Source: Toxorhynchites rutilus septentrionalis (lineage: Eukaryota; Arthropoda; Insecta; Diptera; Culicidae). Taken from it: a stretch of 64,000 nucleotides of DNA. The stretch covers positions 291,920,089 to 291,984,088 of the forward strand of contig NC_073746.1 in assembly GCF_029784135.1 (NCBI RefSeq). Direction: 5' to 3'. The translations under genes were made by a program, and so were the position numbers. The first letter of the stretch is position 1, and each line of letters opens with the position of its first letter. Under the pieces are notes generated by a model. That model was given only the letters and a program-made list of their open reading frames with translations, did no database searches and had not been told where the DNA came from. Shown piece by piece: positions 1 to 12,186 of the stretch.

Positions 1-775
1 GTTTAATTTTATGGGTGAATGATAACTTATCACTTTCCACATATAAAACGTCGTTGTATTTCCTGATCAATTTCCTGAGGGTATATTTCTCCTCCTCATT
101 CATATGATCGTCTCTTATGGTGTAATTTTCAGAGTCAACCTTTTTCGGTAGCTCTGTCAGCTCGAATGGGTCAACCTCTGTATCCAAGTCATTGCAAAGC
201 TTGATCTCGTTCGAATTGATTTCCATCGATTTTTTTGTATAATTTTGCACTGCTACAAAGGCTGTGTTATTAGCACTTCTGTAGAGGCCTGGCAAGATAG
301 AAAATTTTCCGTGAGGCTTTTCTTCCTCTATAAGAAAATCTCCATTTTTCTTGGTTTTCAATTTTATGAACTGATATTCTTGTTCATTTAAATTGATTTT
401 ATGTTTCTCGGGAAATCTCTTTTTCATTGCGAAAGTTTTTCTCCCGATCTTCAATGTATTTTTACTGACGTCGATTTTAGCATTTAAATTTCTCAATGAC
501 TCGTATCCGATGAGTCCATCGAAAAATTTATGAAATTTGAAAATGAAAAATTTCAGTTTTTTATTTATAAGAAATGGGTCGAAGGAAGCGGATTTATCGA
601 TTGTAAAGGTTCCCTTAATGTTGGTTACTTTTGAAATCGGTTCTGTTTTGCAGTTTTCTATGTTTACATGCTCGGGTGATATGTAATTTTTGTTCGCTCC
701 TGTGTCGATCAAAAATTTCATCTCGCCTTTGGATGTTGCAATGGTGATGTAGGGAATAAAGTTATTATCGTTCAT
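1..775 (-). CDS. errantivirus-type Ty3/gypsy pol, N-terminal part (protease), runs off window
   Basis: The reverse strand is open from an ATG at 775 to the window edge, about 258 codons without a stop. Residues about 23-31 contain LIDTGANKN, the D-T-G active site of a retroviral-type aspartic protease. A second hydrophobic block near residues 93-97 (DGLIG) fits the usual protease flap/psi region, and the frame ends in a sequence like the linker before reverse transcriptase. The ATG overlaps the gag stop codon as TAATG, so pol may be reached by stop-restart or frameshifting. Reverse transcriptase and integrase would lie left of the window. Family assignment rests on the gag/protease arrangement; it is a transposon protein, not a host gene. 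Confidence 0.85.
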   Translation of the reverse strand, partial: MNDNNFIPYITIATSKGEMKFLIDTGANKNYISPEHVNIENCKTEPISKVTNIKGTFTIDKSASFDPFLINKKLKFFIFKFHKFFDGLIGYESLRNLNAKIDVSKNTLKIGRKTFAMKKRFPEKHKINLNEQEYQFIKLKTKKNGDFLIEEEKPHGKFSILPGLYRSANNTAFVAVQNYTKKSMEINSNEIKLCNDLDTEVDPFELTELPKKVDSENYTIRDDHMNEEEKYTLRKLIRKYNDVLYVESDKLSFTHKIK

Positions 776-1455
776 TATTTTTCTTTTTGTAGCGCCTCGG
801 CCACGTGAAAATTTAGTTCATCGTTGACGAAATAATCGTCATCTTCCGAATCGAGGACGGATTCGTCCAGCTGTTCCGAAGTGTCAGGTTCTGTTTGATG
901 ATTTTTGCTGTGTTCTGCTGTTTCGTGGCTGTTAACCTCTGCCCGCGATTTCGCTGTCCTCATCGAGACATCGTCATCTGGCGGTGGAGCTCTAGCTTTG
1001 AATTTCGCAGACCCGTATGGTTTTTGATTATGCAAGTTATTGTTAGAATTTGAGGTGGATGGCTTCGCGTTAAAGTGATTGCCATTACTATTGGGGTTGG
1101 GAGACGGTTTCGAATTATGTGAACCGTTACTATTGTTGGATCTGATATTTTTATTTGTGTCAGATGGTTTTTGGTTTAACTTCTGCCTATATGCAGCGTT
1201 GGCATATTGTATGGTGATTGCATACGCTTCCTCCAGACTTTTAGGTCTGTAGCTTCGCACGTGCATAGACAATTCCTCTGTGAGCCCATCTATGAATCTA
1301 GTGAGAGTCATAAGGCTCACTAGATTATTTATTGCTCTTGTAGAGTTGTTATAATCATCCATTGTCGCTGCTGTGGATTTAATAGCAGTGTCTATGGTTT
1401 TGATTCGGTTGTAGTATTCAGTGATGGATATTTTTCCTTGGTTTATATAAAACAA
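775..1455 (-). pseudogene. gag C-terminal half of the same element, cut off from its N-terminus
   Basis: This frame of about 226 codons carries the conserved capsid-type segment of gypsy gags (INQGKISITEYYNRIKTID, then RSYRPKSLEEAYAITI) followed by an Asn/Ser/Lys-rich, then acidic C-terminus. It begins exactly where a hAT element at 1459-3269 interrupts the gene. Its N-terminal part is at 3270-3747. Nothing here suggests a zinc knuckle. The stop TAA shares its last base with the pol ATG. Confidence 0.85.
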
Positions 1456-1458
1456 TTT

Positions 1459-3269
1459 CAGGGTGTCGACTACCTTGAAAATCCTTGAAAATCAGGGAAT
1501 ATCAGGGAATTCAAACAATGTCAGGGAAAGTCAGGGAATATCAGGGAATTTCATCACCAATCTGGAAAAAGTGAAATTCCGTCAATTATAATTTTGATTA
1601 TTGATTAATTTTGATTATTAGAAAGTTAATGGTACCAAAAAAAAATGTGTTTGACTAGTTTGACTCTCTAGGTTTTTCAGTATATGTTGTTTACTTTTGC
1701 CTGTAGATGAACTTAGTCCTTCCGAAGAGTAAACAGCGCAAAAGTAAACGGCTTCCACATTCGCGATGTTTTACTGACATTTTCGGCATCAGTATTTGCC
1801 GTTCAGCTTCAAACAATTCCCATCCTTTTCTTTTTCGAATACTATCGATAAATTAATGCTTGAAAATCATACTATGAAAGCTGAGTTCCTGTGGTGCCTG
1901 GAAACAGTTTTGTAACACAAATCACTCCACCCTGCTGAAAGATACATTATTGTATTGAGAAGAATGTTTCATGACAACCAGGAAACTGAGAAGGTCTAAC
2001 TAGGGCATGATAAAATGAACTTTATGACTATTTTTGGTTCGATGAAACTATGTAAGCTATACATTGCCTTTGGTTTCGGCGAGTCTTTGAACAAGACTAC
2101 AAAGAGGATACAGATGGATCTGTATGTCAGATTTTGGGATGAAAATGAGAAGGGTTTGGTAAATATTTACATGACGTCAATGTTCTTGGGACATGCTCAA
2201 GCATCAGGACTTGCAGCATGGGAATTATATATTTGAACAAACTTCAGTTTGTGTCGATGGACGGTATAAACTTGAATTGGTCATGTTACGCGAGCTGCAA
2301 CTGGTTTTTCAAAATGAAGAGAAAAAAAAGCGACTGACAAATCTTGAAATTTCGTCTGAGATGCGAAGCACTGCGTTGATGTATTCTTGATCTTTCCATC
2401 ATTGATGCCGATAAAAAATGGAGGGAAAACGATTCGAGAAGCTTTTGACTATTGACTTTTTGATATTTTACGGATTTTGATCATATCAGTGGAGCTACAA
2501 CAGATTTATCATTGAAATAATATTGCTAGCAACATAAACAAGTTTGCTCACTATGATCCGAAAAATGAACGACTGAACCATTTTTGAAATGGACAGGTTT
2601 ACGGAAGTCTTACCCAGAACGGTCTTCTGTCTCTCATTACAAACCCCAACGTTGAGAGGGCTTTTCCATGCAAATGTTTTTATGAAAATATGTGGGAGGA
2701 AACGGTTGTGATATGCGAAAAGTTTTTGATGATATACTTCACTTTGGAAGGATTGCATCAATAAAGATGTTGCTTTCCTTATCATATGAATCAAAGTTAA
2801 TAAAACGGCTACGGGAAACAACAGTGGAATCTCTGGAGGTAAAACGGGGAATATTTTGGAAAACGTACAGAAGGAAGCCAATAGATTACGAGATAAAACA
2901 TCGTTAAAATCGTAACAGTTTCATGAAATTGATCCAAATCAAAATGAAAATGTCTCATTCTGTACTACTATTTGAGACTCCTTCAAGATAACTTTGAACT
3001 GTATTAGTAAATCCATTTTTTTAATCTTTTAGAACCCTTATCAGTCGTCGTTAAACTCAATTAAAAATCACAAACAATCCATTTATTGTAAAATATCGAC
3101 AACCGTTCACAAATTTCATTGTTTAAGCTATCTAAATGTTTTAGGAGCTACAGCTAAAGTACTTTTAGAGAATTTAATTACTAGTCTATATCTGGAATTT
3201 TTCTGAAAAATTGCTGGAAAATCAGGGAATGTCAGGGTATTTATTTTCGGATTTTGAGTCGACACCCTG
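1459..3269. mobile_element. hAT-type element inserted in gag
   Basis: The 1811-bp segment starts CAGGGTGTCGAC and ends with its exact reverse complement GTCGACACCCTG, a typical hAT terminus (CAGGG...). Both ends also carry several TCAGGGAA-type subterminal repeats (about 1492-1550 and 3219-3238), as hAT elements do. Removing it brings the two gag halves together, with an approximate duplication around ACAA (flanks AACAATTT and ACAACGAT are similar, not identical). Inside are scraps of a transposase on the + strand. The whole is probably dead. Confidence 0.85.
2015..2390 (+). pseudogene. hAT transposase remnant
   Basis: Two overlapping short frames resemble the start of the catalytic region in one group of hAT transposases: FGESLNKTTKRIQMDLYVRF, then FLGHAQASGL. 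The usual form in this family is a D/E-S-LNK...QMDL.VRFWD...FMGHA motif. The reading frame is broken after about 70 codons, and no dimerisation domain or zinc finger is recognisable. It lies inside the hAT element at 1459-3269 and is its likely degenerate coding part. Confidence 0.55.
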
Positions 3270-3747
3270 ACAACGATTGGATATGAGATGTCAAATCTCT
3301 CCTATCGCCGTATGAATTTAGAATAATTTCTTTGATTTCTGCCCAACTGTTCGGGTTGCCGGCAGCAATCAAAATTTCTTTGGCCTCTCCCACGATTTTA
3401 TTCTTTACCGCTCTGACCAATTGGCTGTAGACCGGATCATCTCTGTATCTTTCAAAAAGATGCAGGGTGTTTTCGGCGTCTTCAAGCCATGCGTTTGTTT
3501 CCCGTTTGTTTCCGGAGAATGTTGGTAAATTCTTAATAGGATCCGGAGTTCTAAACTGCATAAACGGATCCTCCGCTTTTGCTTTAAGTGTTCTCAATTG
3601 CCCAATCAGTTCGTTCTGATTGTGAGTTAGGCTCCTTATGTGTTGGAGTAACCCTTGAATTGTTATTTCTTGTTGCGGAATTGGTGCATGATCATCCAAT
3701 TCCGGGGCCAGAAGTTCCGGAGAAATCATTTGCTCCCGCTCGGCCAT
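3270..3747 (-). pseudogene. gag N-terminal half of the errantivirus-type element
   Basis: The frame starts at an ATG at 3747 and runs about 159 codons until the hAT insertion. It contains the familiar gypsy gag stretch NLPTFSGNKRETNAWLEDAE and later NSWAEIKEIILNSYGDRRDL. The region following the insertion (775-1455) continues the same protein. Upstream (higher coordinates) is the leader and LTR. Disrupted by insertion, so it cannot make full-length Gag. Confidence 0.85.
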
Positions 3748-4605
3748 TTTAATAAATTTGTTTTTTCAAAAGAGTTTGTTCTTTTAAAAAAAATCTTACG
3801 TACTTTATACGCGCGAGAAAATGTGTTGTTCTACACTTCACTTGTTAATGAATTAGTTATTCACTTTGTGATATATCAAGTGTCCGCTTACCACTGGTGG
3901 GGGCTCGCACTTCTGAATTAGTATTTTGTTGTGTTAGGTTTAGATAATTGTTCGTGTTTACTTACAGGAAGATTACTGCTTTCATCTCCTGGAGTCTGGG
4001 TAGGTTGAATCGGTTTCCTCGTAGATCGTTCGTTCCAGGTGGCGGGATTAGTTTTCCTAACGGCAGCGAGTCCTTGATTTTCGCTCAGGGGGTCCTCTCG
4101 CTTGTTCGTTTGGTTTCTTCAGTAGATGTAAACTTCTCCTCTTTAACTCGGTGGCGGTGCTTCCAGATATCCGCTCTATAAACACTACTCACTTCGTTGT
4201 ACCACTTGGCCAATGACTGCGCCAATAATGCCGTGACTTAACTCGCGGTTTAAAAAAAACTTTTATTTAATTTCTAATTACCCTTTTTATTCGTTTATAA
4301 CACTTTACATTCGGTTCATAAACCTTTATGCCCGTATTCAACTCGGCTACGCTCAAGACTGAATTCTATAGTCGTATTACAAGGCTTAAATAGACTACAT
4401 CTGCTGATCTCATTATTTCCGTCGGTGGTTCGAACCTGATCGAACCTTTGTTCGCGTCGTTCGATTGATTTCCGCGGCGTCGGCAAATGTTGGTTTACAC
4501 GCGCGGTGTAACTTTGACGCCTCTGTCTGTTGCTATGGGTCTCGGCTGGGCTTTTGCTGACGTCTTGACTTCTGGGACGCCTTGGTCGGTCGGTTGTGGT
4601 GTAAC
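3748..4605 (-). other. 5' leader plus LTR of the errantivirus-type element
   Basis: By position this must hold the 5' untranslated leader and long terminal repeat of the element whose gag starts at 3747. On the reverse strand the segment begins GTTACACCAC directly next to a (TA)n tract, consistent with the TATA-rich target preference of the 17.6/297/ZAM group. A splice-donor-like CTGTAAGTA lies on the reverse strand near 3970. The other LTR is outside the window, so the LTR/leader border and primer-binding site could not be fixed. Confidence 0.6.
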
Positions 4606-4606
4606 G

Positions 4607-4693
<87 letters not shown>

Positions 4694-4927
4694 GGATCGC
4701 CGAAAAATATTGAACGAAAATTATGTCTGAAAATAATCTGACTTTATAATGAGTTTTGGTGGAAGTTCTAAGAATTTTAGAGTAAAAGGTAATTTTAAGG
4801 GTAGATTAAAAGATCAATCAATGAACAGTTTTGCGATTGGACCCATTAACGTGCACTTAATAAGAAAACGTGGATGTGATAACGAAAAATAAATTTCGGG
4901 CGAGACGAAGTTTGCCGGGTCAGCTAG
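4606..4927 (+). mobile_element. Helitron, short non-autonomous copy, with (TA)n 5' region
   Basis: The 3' end reads GACGAAGTTTGCCGGGTCAG followed by CTAG|T. CTRR before a T is the Helitron 3' terminus, and the same GTTTGCCGG...CTAGT ending recurs at 5461 and 35030. A GGGCGA/TTGCC partial stem precedes it. The 5' side is a (TA)n tract (about 4607-4684) leading into AAATAAAAATGGATCGCC, as in many insect Helitron starts. The 5' border is not certain because the (TA)n tract may be partly host. Confidence 0.65.
4607..4684. repeat. (TA)n microsatellite, about 78 bp
   Basis: Nearly pure TA dinucleotide repeat with one TACATA interruption near its left end. It separates the LTR of the gypsy element from the Helitron body and may have served as insertion target for either. 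Confidence 0.95.
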
Positions 4928-5461
4928 TCTTCATATATAAAACAAGGTATTTCCCACGGACGTATAACTCATCATCACAGGCTGATCAGATTGATGTCGT
5001 CTATATATCGTTGAGTTTGTCTTCACTCAAATTTGAATGATGCAATACTTTGGAGAATATTCAAGATGAAAATCGAAAAAATTAGTAACGCAATTGTGCT
5101 GCAGTGGAAAGTGAGATCGAAATAAATGATTGGGCGTTTTTACTACAATGATAAGTTTGTCCAATAGAAGGTAATATCTTCAATTGGTTTCAATTTTGAC
5201 GACATTGAGATTAATGTGTCGTTATTGTGAATATAATGATGGATTTTACTTTATTTTAATTATTTAGAGGATATTGAGGATGAATAGGAAAATTCGAAAA
5301 AAATCGACAATTTCGCAGTAAAAATTATCAATCAGATTAATTTTACAGATCTGAAACATAACATACAAAGTCTCTAAAAAAAATATTCGTTTTTTTAACC
5401 AAACAAATATATTCTCTAGGAATAATTTTTATGGCAGAATAACGTTTGCCGGGCCAGCTAG
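4928..5461 (+). mobile_element. second Helitron, head-to-tail with the first
   Basis: It starts TCTTCATATATAAAAC immediately at the CTAG|T end of the preceding Helitron (TC is the Helitron 5' start) and ends with a GGCA...TGCC stem, then GGGCCAGCTAG followed by T. No coding capacity. The 534-bp copy seems to have inserted at the 3' end of the first one, or to be a tandem rolling-circle product. Confidence 0.6.
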
Positions 5462-8400
5462 TGATATGTAATAAAAAAAACTATGAAGAGTGGAAATTTT
5501 GACTTGTATTTATTTGCGTTAAACATGTCTCGTTACATTCAAATCGATAAATTTTTAATGATTCAATATAGTGAAAATTCTCTAATAAAAACTGTCTCAA
5601 AATAAATTTCTATCTGATACTTTCTCCAAGATATCCGATCTCATCTCACGAAATGAAAATTGAGAATGAAGGGTTCTTCAGCATATCTGATCATAACGTC
5701 AATAGAATTCAACGCCGATTTATCAGAATCCTCATGGTCAACAGGATCTGTTATATTTAAAGTGTCATCTTCCGGTAGACTGAATGCATCATATAGGTCA
5801 ATTCGTCTTCTGCTGTGGGATTGTGTAATCTTTCAACAATTTTTGAATCCTTCAAAAGTTTAAACTCTGCATTCTCTTTGTCTATGACAGGGATTCTCAA
5901 ACTATTTTGGGCAAGAGATCCCTTTTGCAGAATGAAGTGATACCATCGTCAAATTTCTTGAAAAAAATTATCTCCATTGTAAAAAATGCCCAATACGCAA
6001 ACTCGGTTGATGCGAAGGAATCAGCCTTGCGAATCTGGATTGGCACTTTACTGGGTTGAAGTAAGAAAAAGTGTCGAGTGAATTACCCTTGTTCCTGGAA
6101 CAAACTGAATTGACTGCCTTCGCACTAATTCCCTACGGAACGAGCCACGAACGGAAGCTAACCAGTGTTATTCCTTTCAACAAATTGAACTGACTGCTTT
6201 CGCACTAATTCCGTACGGAACGAGCAACGAACGGGAGCAGAATCAATCTATTACATATCAACTAAGCGGGAGGATCAACGAGTACAAGATCTTCACGGAC
6301 TCCGAGCGCAAATTATACAACGATTGCTGCGGACGTTGGAAAACTTGAATCTGAAGAACTCTCGTCAGTCGATTCAATAGGAAGTTTCGGATTTAATCGT
6401 ACGACACCAATTCAAAGACTACTTACTTTATTCAGAGAACCTTGGGTTTTTATACAATTTTTATCCTATTCTAATTCTAGCCTAAATTCAAATCTAACAT
6501 GTGAAGGCGAAGGTGGAAGCTAGCCATTGTAGTAGTATAGGTAAACCCACGAGTAAAAATGGGGTAATAGTGTTTGTGAGAGAAGAGCAAAGCACACGTA
6601 AATAGATCAATTTACTTATCAGACTGTGTGGCGCTTCATTGACACGAGTCTTTGAATACATTTGAAAAAAAATAACAATTCAATACTAAAGTTAAATGTA
6701 TGAACGATATGTTCCGATGAACAATTGCAAATATAAATATATATAGAAGGTGCATTTGCATATGAAGCAAAATTCTGATTATACGCGAGCGTAACATGAG
6801 CAAATTTATAACACATGCGAATTGGGGGTCTTTTGGTATTAATTTGGTTCTTCCGCATAGTAACTCGATGTTGATAATTCCTTAATATTTTCCTTCGTTG
6901 ATCGTATTGTTTTCACATATTCACGTTGGAGAGCCTTAATTTTGATTGAATGTAATACTTTTCCGTTTACTGTTTTTGAGAGCATAGGCAGCCATGGCAG
7001 TGTTCCGAGCTCTGCGATACAATTTTCTTACCCAATGTTAAAGTTGCTAAAACATACATTATAGACCCATTAAACGTAAAAATAATAATTGTATTGATAT
7101 CAACACAATTTCATTCTATTGATTTTCATGACATGAAACGCTATGACTCACAAATAACATTTTATTGAGTGGTTTTTATAGCTGTTTCGATGACGTTGTC
7201 GGAAAAATAACGATGCTTTCACCAATACAAACAAAACCAATGCCGAAGATTGAAAAACGAAAATTTAACTTTCAGAGCACTTGCTAGAGTTTTCCGACGT
7301 TTTTCACTATACAGTGCGACAGCAGATGAAAATTCAACATCTTGTAAGTAATCGATTAGAATTTGGTTGATATTATTTGATGGGAAGTGTGCGAAAACGA
7401 TCATTTTCTTCACACTGTTTCGCAAAATTATTGATTTTCGGGCGAGAGGTGAGGGAGGGAGATGAATGAAATGAGCGCCATTGTGGCAGCCATTTGTGGC
7501 TAGCTTCCACCTTCACCTGAAAGAAAGAGAAAACTATGCACGTTGATACTCCTTTGCATATAAGTCCTTTACTTATCACTTATCTGTATTTCACCACATG
7601 CAACTCCTGGCTAAAGCTTATCTTTCACTCATATTGCATTCTAAGGGCTAAGCACGATAGGAGATGTGAGCGATCTTTTTGGTCCCTTTCCTTTTCGTTA
7701 TTTTATTGCACTGGGTTTTATTGCACCGCTCCCGATAGGTTGTTATTTTTCGATCGTACACACGGTTCGCTCTTATCGTAAAGTGTTTTCCGTCTGTCCT
7801 TTCGATCGTTTATGATGTTAAAATTTAATTGCCTAATTCTTTCGATTTCTTACATCCATCTTATTCATACAATATACTTACCAATTCAAAAATCTTGCGG
7901 TTGGTTAAGTAAATAAACCCCTCACTGCTCTTCAGGTTATACATTTTGGTCCTTTAAAAGTATATGCATAGCTTGTCATGCTTTCATGTCCCATTATTCC
8001 TTGAACGTTACATAATTCTTGTACATTTCCATTTATTACGTATCACTGCAATGGTAATATAGGTCCATCTCACCTTTATAAATTTTTAAAACATATCTAT
8101 ATAAAATGTGCGTATGGAAGCAAGAGACGCCTTGTTCAAACAGTTCATAGGACAGGTAGACAATCTGAGAATAAAATGTATATTATTTCACACTTGTAAC
8201 ATGTATGAGGAATTATCGAAGGTATTTTTTTTGTGATTTCCATGTTATCCCGAATATCCTTATTATGTTTTCTATTTTGGTGGTACTCAAACCCACCGTA
8301 TAGAATATAATCTGATAATTACATTTCAATAAACCCCAACCCGCGCGCAACACAGCTTTAACGCTACGAAATAAGCAGTAATGACTACCAGGTTCAAACC

Positions 8401-8840
8401 ATTCATCTGAACCCGCCGTCATTCAAACACAGGGCAAACACAGTCAACTACGTATGAAACGATCACTACTACTAATGCGCCGCCTTGCGTAAAAACGACG
8501 TTTTCGGTTCAATATTTATGCTGAACAAAACCGATGCAAACGATGGAAAATACACACCACTATTCTTCAGTGTTTGTTCGTAGTTGTCATCGTTTCCCTT
8601 TCTGTTTCTCTTCCTATTCCTGACGTCATTAAAATTTGAGAGAGGGCACGAGACCGCGAGAGTACACAGCACCAAACACCCCGATCGAGCATGATACAAA
8701 TAAAAGAACGAACTAATTCATTCATGATTTCTGTGGATGTGGTGTTATTCTGTTGATGTGTGGTTAATTCGGGCGTTTTTATCGATTTTGTTCATTCGAC
8801 AACTTGAACCCGGTACATATAGTACATGTATGTCTGCTTA
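5462..8840. other. anonymous AT-rich DNA
   Basis: I see no convincing coding frame here. Open frames are short, without recognisable domains and AT-driven. Apart from the repeat pair at 6099-6239 and an inverted match between 6509-6525 and 7497-7514 (GAAGGTGGAAGCTAGCCA), nothing could be identified. Confidence 0.5.
6099..6239. repeat. two imperfect ~80-bp direct repeats
   Basis: Units starting at 6099 and 6179 share AACAAA-CTGAA-TGACTGC and TCGCACTAATTCC-TACGGAA. They may be a fragment of an LTR or other repeat; no function is visible. Confidence 0.6.
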
Positions 8841-8846
8841 CGTTAT

Positions 8847-8880
8847 AGAGACGAACGAACTCCCAGAGTTTAAAGTCTCT
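8847..8880 (+). repeat. retroposon 3' stem-loop tail, copy 1
   Basis: AGAGAC and GTCTCT enclose a loop containing CAGAGTTTAAA; an (ATC)n tail follows at 8888-8903. The same stem-loop occurs at 27958, 37785, 43360 and 47606. It marks the 3' end of a retroposed sequence whose body is not recognisable to the left. Confidence 0.7.
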
Positions 8881-8903
8881 TTAATCCATCATCATCATCA
8901 TCA

Positions 8904-9281
8904 TTGCTTACATTTCAAAACCTCCGCTGCATTGGCCGGAATGTGGATGAAATAGATGCGTACTTTGGTGTTAATGCTGACAAAATTGTGGCCCAGAGCT
9001 ATGATGGCGCTACTGTAATGTCCGGAGATAAATCTGGTGTGCAAACATTGGTTATTCACTGGATATATTCAACTATGATTGACAGTAACGTCATCAATTG
9101 TCTTCGTTTATATGAATCGATTACAGACAAAATTATTGACGAAATGACGAAACGATTTAAGGAACTAGATGAATACAAATTCGTCGCTTTGTTGAATCAC
9201 AAAAAAATTGCCGAGAAAATAACCCAAATCCTAATGATTCCATTTGTGATCAACATTCGATTTCCTTTTTCACTTTCATAA
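8904..9281 (+). pseudogene. hAT transposase fragment (TTF/ZMYM-like)
   Basis: The 125-codon frame contains NADKIVAQSYDGATVMSGDK, matching the K-x-V-A-Q-T/S-Y-D-G-A-x-V-M-S-G motif that holds a catalytic Asp of many hAT transposases. It continues with a C-terminal-like KRFKELDEYKFVALLN, so the central part of the protein has been deleted. No TIRs were found around it. It follows directly on the stem-loop tail at 8847-8880. Confidence 0.7.
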
Positions 9282-12170
9282 GCGGCCTACTCACTTGCGC
9301 AGATCATAAAATCAACTCTTTGCACATGTAAATAAGCTCCTACTGACACCTTAAAACAAACAAAACAAAACATGAGAATGGGAATCAACTGACACAGTCC
9401 CTATGTAGAGCGATAGAATACATATCAAAGATAGTAAAAAATGAGCGAATACTTCATTTTCTTTCAAATACCGCACAAAAAAGTCGCACCAAAAAAATCG
9501 CATAAAAAACCGCACAAAAATTGGTTTTACTGTATATATAAATGTTGAGAAATAAAAATGTTAAAATCTGTCATCGCAATACTGTTGATTTAATGTTGCA
9601 AATGAAATTGAACAGGTAGCTTAGTTGGTCACGCGTCGCCTCTGTATGGAAGGAGATCGGCTCAAAATTTGGCCATTTCAACGTTCCATAATTTGTGAAT
9701 GGTGGTTAAAATATGTAGCATTCGAATGAAAAAGTTGATGGGTCTGAGTCTAGGGGCACAGACGAGATCTTGACATAGGACCGTGATTGTGTGTAGTAAT
9801 TGCATTTGAATTGAGTTTTTTCATAGTTCAAAATCTGTACGTTTTTCTTCTTTGAAACATCAAATAGAAGCCCTGAAGAAAAACCGTTACCTGTATGAAC
9901 TTGTATCCTTTAAACGGGTTAGCTGAGATAATGTAGAATCCGAAACCACATTCTATTCCAAAATGTACACAAAAATTGAAACCATTACAGGTCGGATTCG
10001 ATTATATACAATTTCGGACTCGATTATATACAGTTTGGATTTTTTTTATATTTCAAATATGACTTATTTCAAGAAGAAATGTAACCTTTCAACGTTAAGG
10101 TGTAATTTAAGTGGCTATTACATGTACAGCGGGGTCAAAATCGTGATTTTTGAAGATTTTGCTTGAATTTTCACCTGGAATTGTTTATATCGATATTGCA
10201 GCCAAATTAAGAAAGATAGAAGTTGGGTGTCAAAGAACAAATTGTAGAACGGTTAGAAAGCTTAAATTTCATTGATAGAAACGTTCAGGTTTAATATAAA
10301 TTCTTAGGATGAAATTAACAATAACATATTAAAAAATATTAACTTTTTTTGTTTTTCGCTTCCAAAATGTTATTAGAATCCACTAATTTAGATGTTCCAC
10401 TACTATATCCTGTACTAAATTCTTTCATCTTTCAAATGAAAGCAAGCGAATCGTCTTCTGTAGCGTACTTTGTAATGTAGAGCCAGTTTGAGGCAACAAT
10501 ATACTGTTTTCCGAATTAATCGACCGAATGTTTTACTAAAATAAAAACAGACCGAAAAGTAGAACATTTTTTCGATGATTACTCGTATGGACATCTAGTG
10601 GGGGAGTATGGACAGGTTTGTAATATTTACGTATGAAAGTGGAGAACAGGGTTGAGAACTTATGAAAACTAACTATGAGATTAGTAAAACATAACAATTT
10701 ATAATTTCCCGATAATGTCAAGAACGGGCGGCGACAAGCCAAGTAATCCGAATTAGCGCTGCCGGCGCCAAGCGAATATTTTTTTACGAATCGTGCGGAA
10801 GTGTTAAAAAACGATCAGTTACAAGATTTCATAAGCAATTTGGCTCATAATATCATGAAACCGTGAGTTATTCAAACATTGTTTTGTTTCTCCCATATAC
10901 ATTGCATATTCGATGCAAATAATGACGACACCATATTTTGTTCACCAATCCAAATATACTCTGCTACTGCTCCACCTCATATATACCTCATTGGGGCAAC
11001 CGCATTTTTAACGTAACGTAATTTGTGTACCACGACTAAGTGACGAAAATTCATTTTCCTTGTGTCTTTGAAAAGCAAGACTTTGCTTAGCCAGGAAAAA
11101 TGTTATATCGAGTAATTTATTTATGCAACAAAAAAGAGATGAGATGTTCGCAAAAAAAAAACAAACCCATATACACTGGGAATTGGTACTACCTTCTTTA
11201 ATCTCTTGCTAATGGCCTCCTAATTTGTTCTGGACATTTGGCCAATACAATGGGCTGAAACAAATAGGAGGATACAATTACTCATTCATTGAAAGAAACC
11301 GGTTTAAATTGAACCTCTGAAGAAGACGCAGAAGAATCATATCAAGAGTTTCACTGGTTTAATTGTGCAGCTATTGATTTTTTTCAAATTTGCAGAGTTT
11401 TGATGAAGGTGTAAGTATGTGTACGATGTCAAAATGAATCTTAGTATAAACCAACTAACGAGCTGTTCCGCCGCAAATGACGATTTTTTTCATAAATTTT
11501 ATTTTTGTATTTTTTGATTTGGCTCAAAATATGCAGACGCATTATTTATGACCAAGAAGGACAATTTGCATTATCGGTTTGCCATTTTGACTCTAGCTTT
11601 ACGCACGATCTAAAGCGATCAGTATGTCATAGCACGCGATGAGCTTCAATTAATCGCTTTACATCGCATCGCGTTTACTATGTCTTCGACCTTAGTGTCA
11701 AAATCTTTTAGATATCTTTCGGTCCGGATCCAGATGTAATCAACCCAGATAGATACTGATGGATCCGTAGAAAGATTGCAAACTTTTTCACAAGCTTGAA
11801 AATGAGATCTGGCCGAGACGGAATCCCTTTATTACACTGCCTCGGTTCTTTGGAATGGCGTCTATCTCGATTGGGCTTTTCACAACATCATCATATGAAC
11901 GGTCGATTATTAAGTCACGAAACATGAATTTGATTACATTTAAAAATAGAAATTATCTCCAGAGGCTAGCGGAAGGTAACAAAATATTTCCAACTTTTGA
12001 AAGCGTTCGACCTCATTTATCGTTCGTCACACATAGCTACAGTACATCGCACTTTTGCGGGCCTTTTCCAAAGCACACCCCATTTCTCCTGCCAATCGAT
12101 GCTGAGTGATCTATATTGATATCCCATTACGGTGATTTCCTGTACGGCTCAGTCTAGCCAGGCTTCATTC
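9282..12170. other. anonymous DNA upstream of the AN1 gene exons
   Basis: No gene seen. A pogo-like terminal sequence (ACCGCACAAAAA...GGTTTTACTGTA, about 9496-9535) suggests the end of a TA-target MITE, but no partner end was found. Two copies of a 22-bp motif around GATTATATAC occur at 9995-10040. The rest is unremarkable. Confidence 0.45.
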
Positions 12171-12177
12171 GCTCCTC

Positions 12178-12186
12178 TATAAATAG
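12178..12186 (+). promoter_or_regulatory. possible TATA box
   Basis: TATAAATAG is followed about 30 bp later by a CA-rich start-like stretch (TTCATCACCTCAC). It lies 730 bp before the first visible AN1-gene exon, in sequence that is more GC-rich than its surroundings. It could serve an internal promoter of that gene. The call rests on motif and position only. Confidence 0.2.

Noticed and set aside
5885..5925. hAT-like terminus CAGGGATTCTCAAACT
   Set aside because: Looks like a hAT end, but no partner end or 8-bp duplication could be found.
6509..7514. Inverted pair GAAGGTGGAAGCTAGCCA as ends of a transposon
   Set aside because: Only about 18 bp match, no target duplication and nothing recognisable between; could be chance or two fragments of one repeat.
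8888..8903. His tract (CATCATCATCATCAT) as part of a protein
   Set aside because: It is the simple-repeat tail of a retroposed stem-loop.
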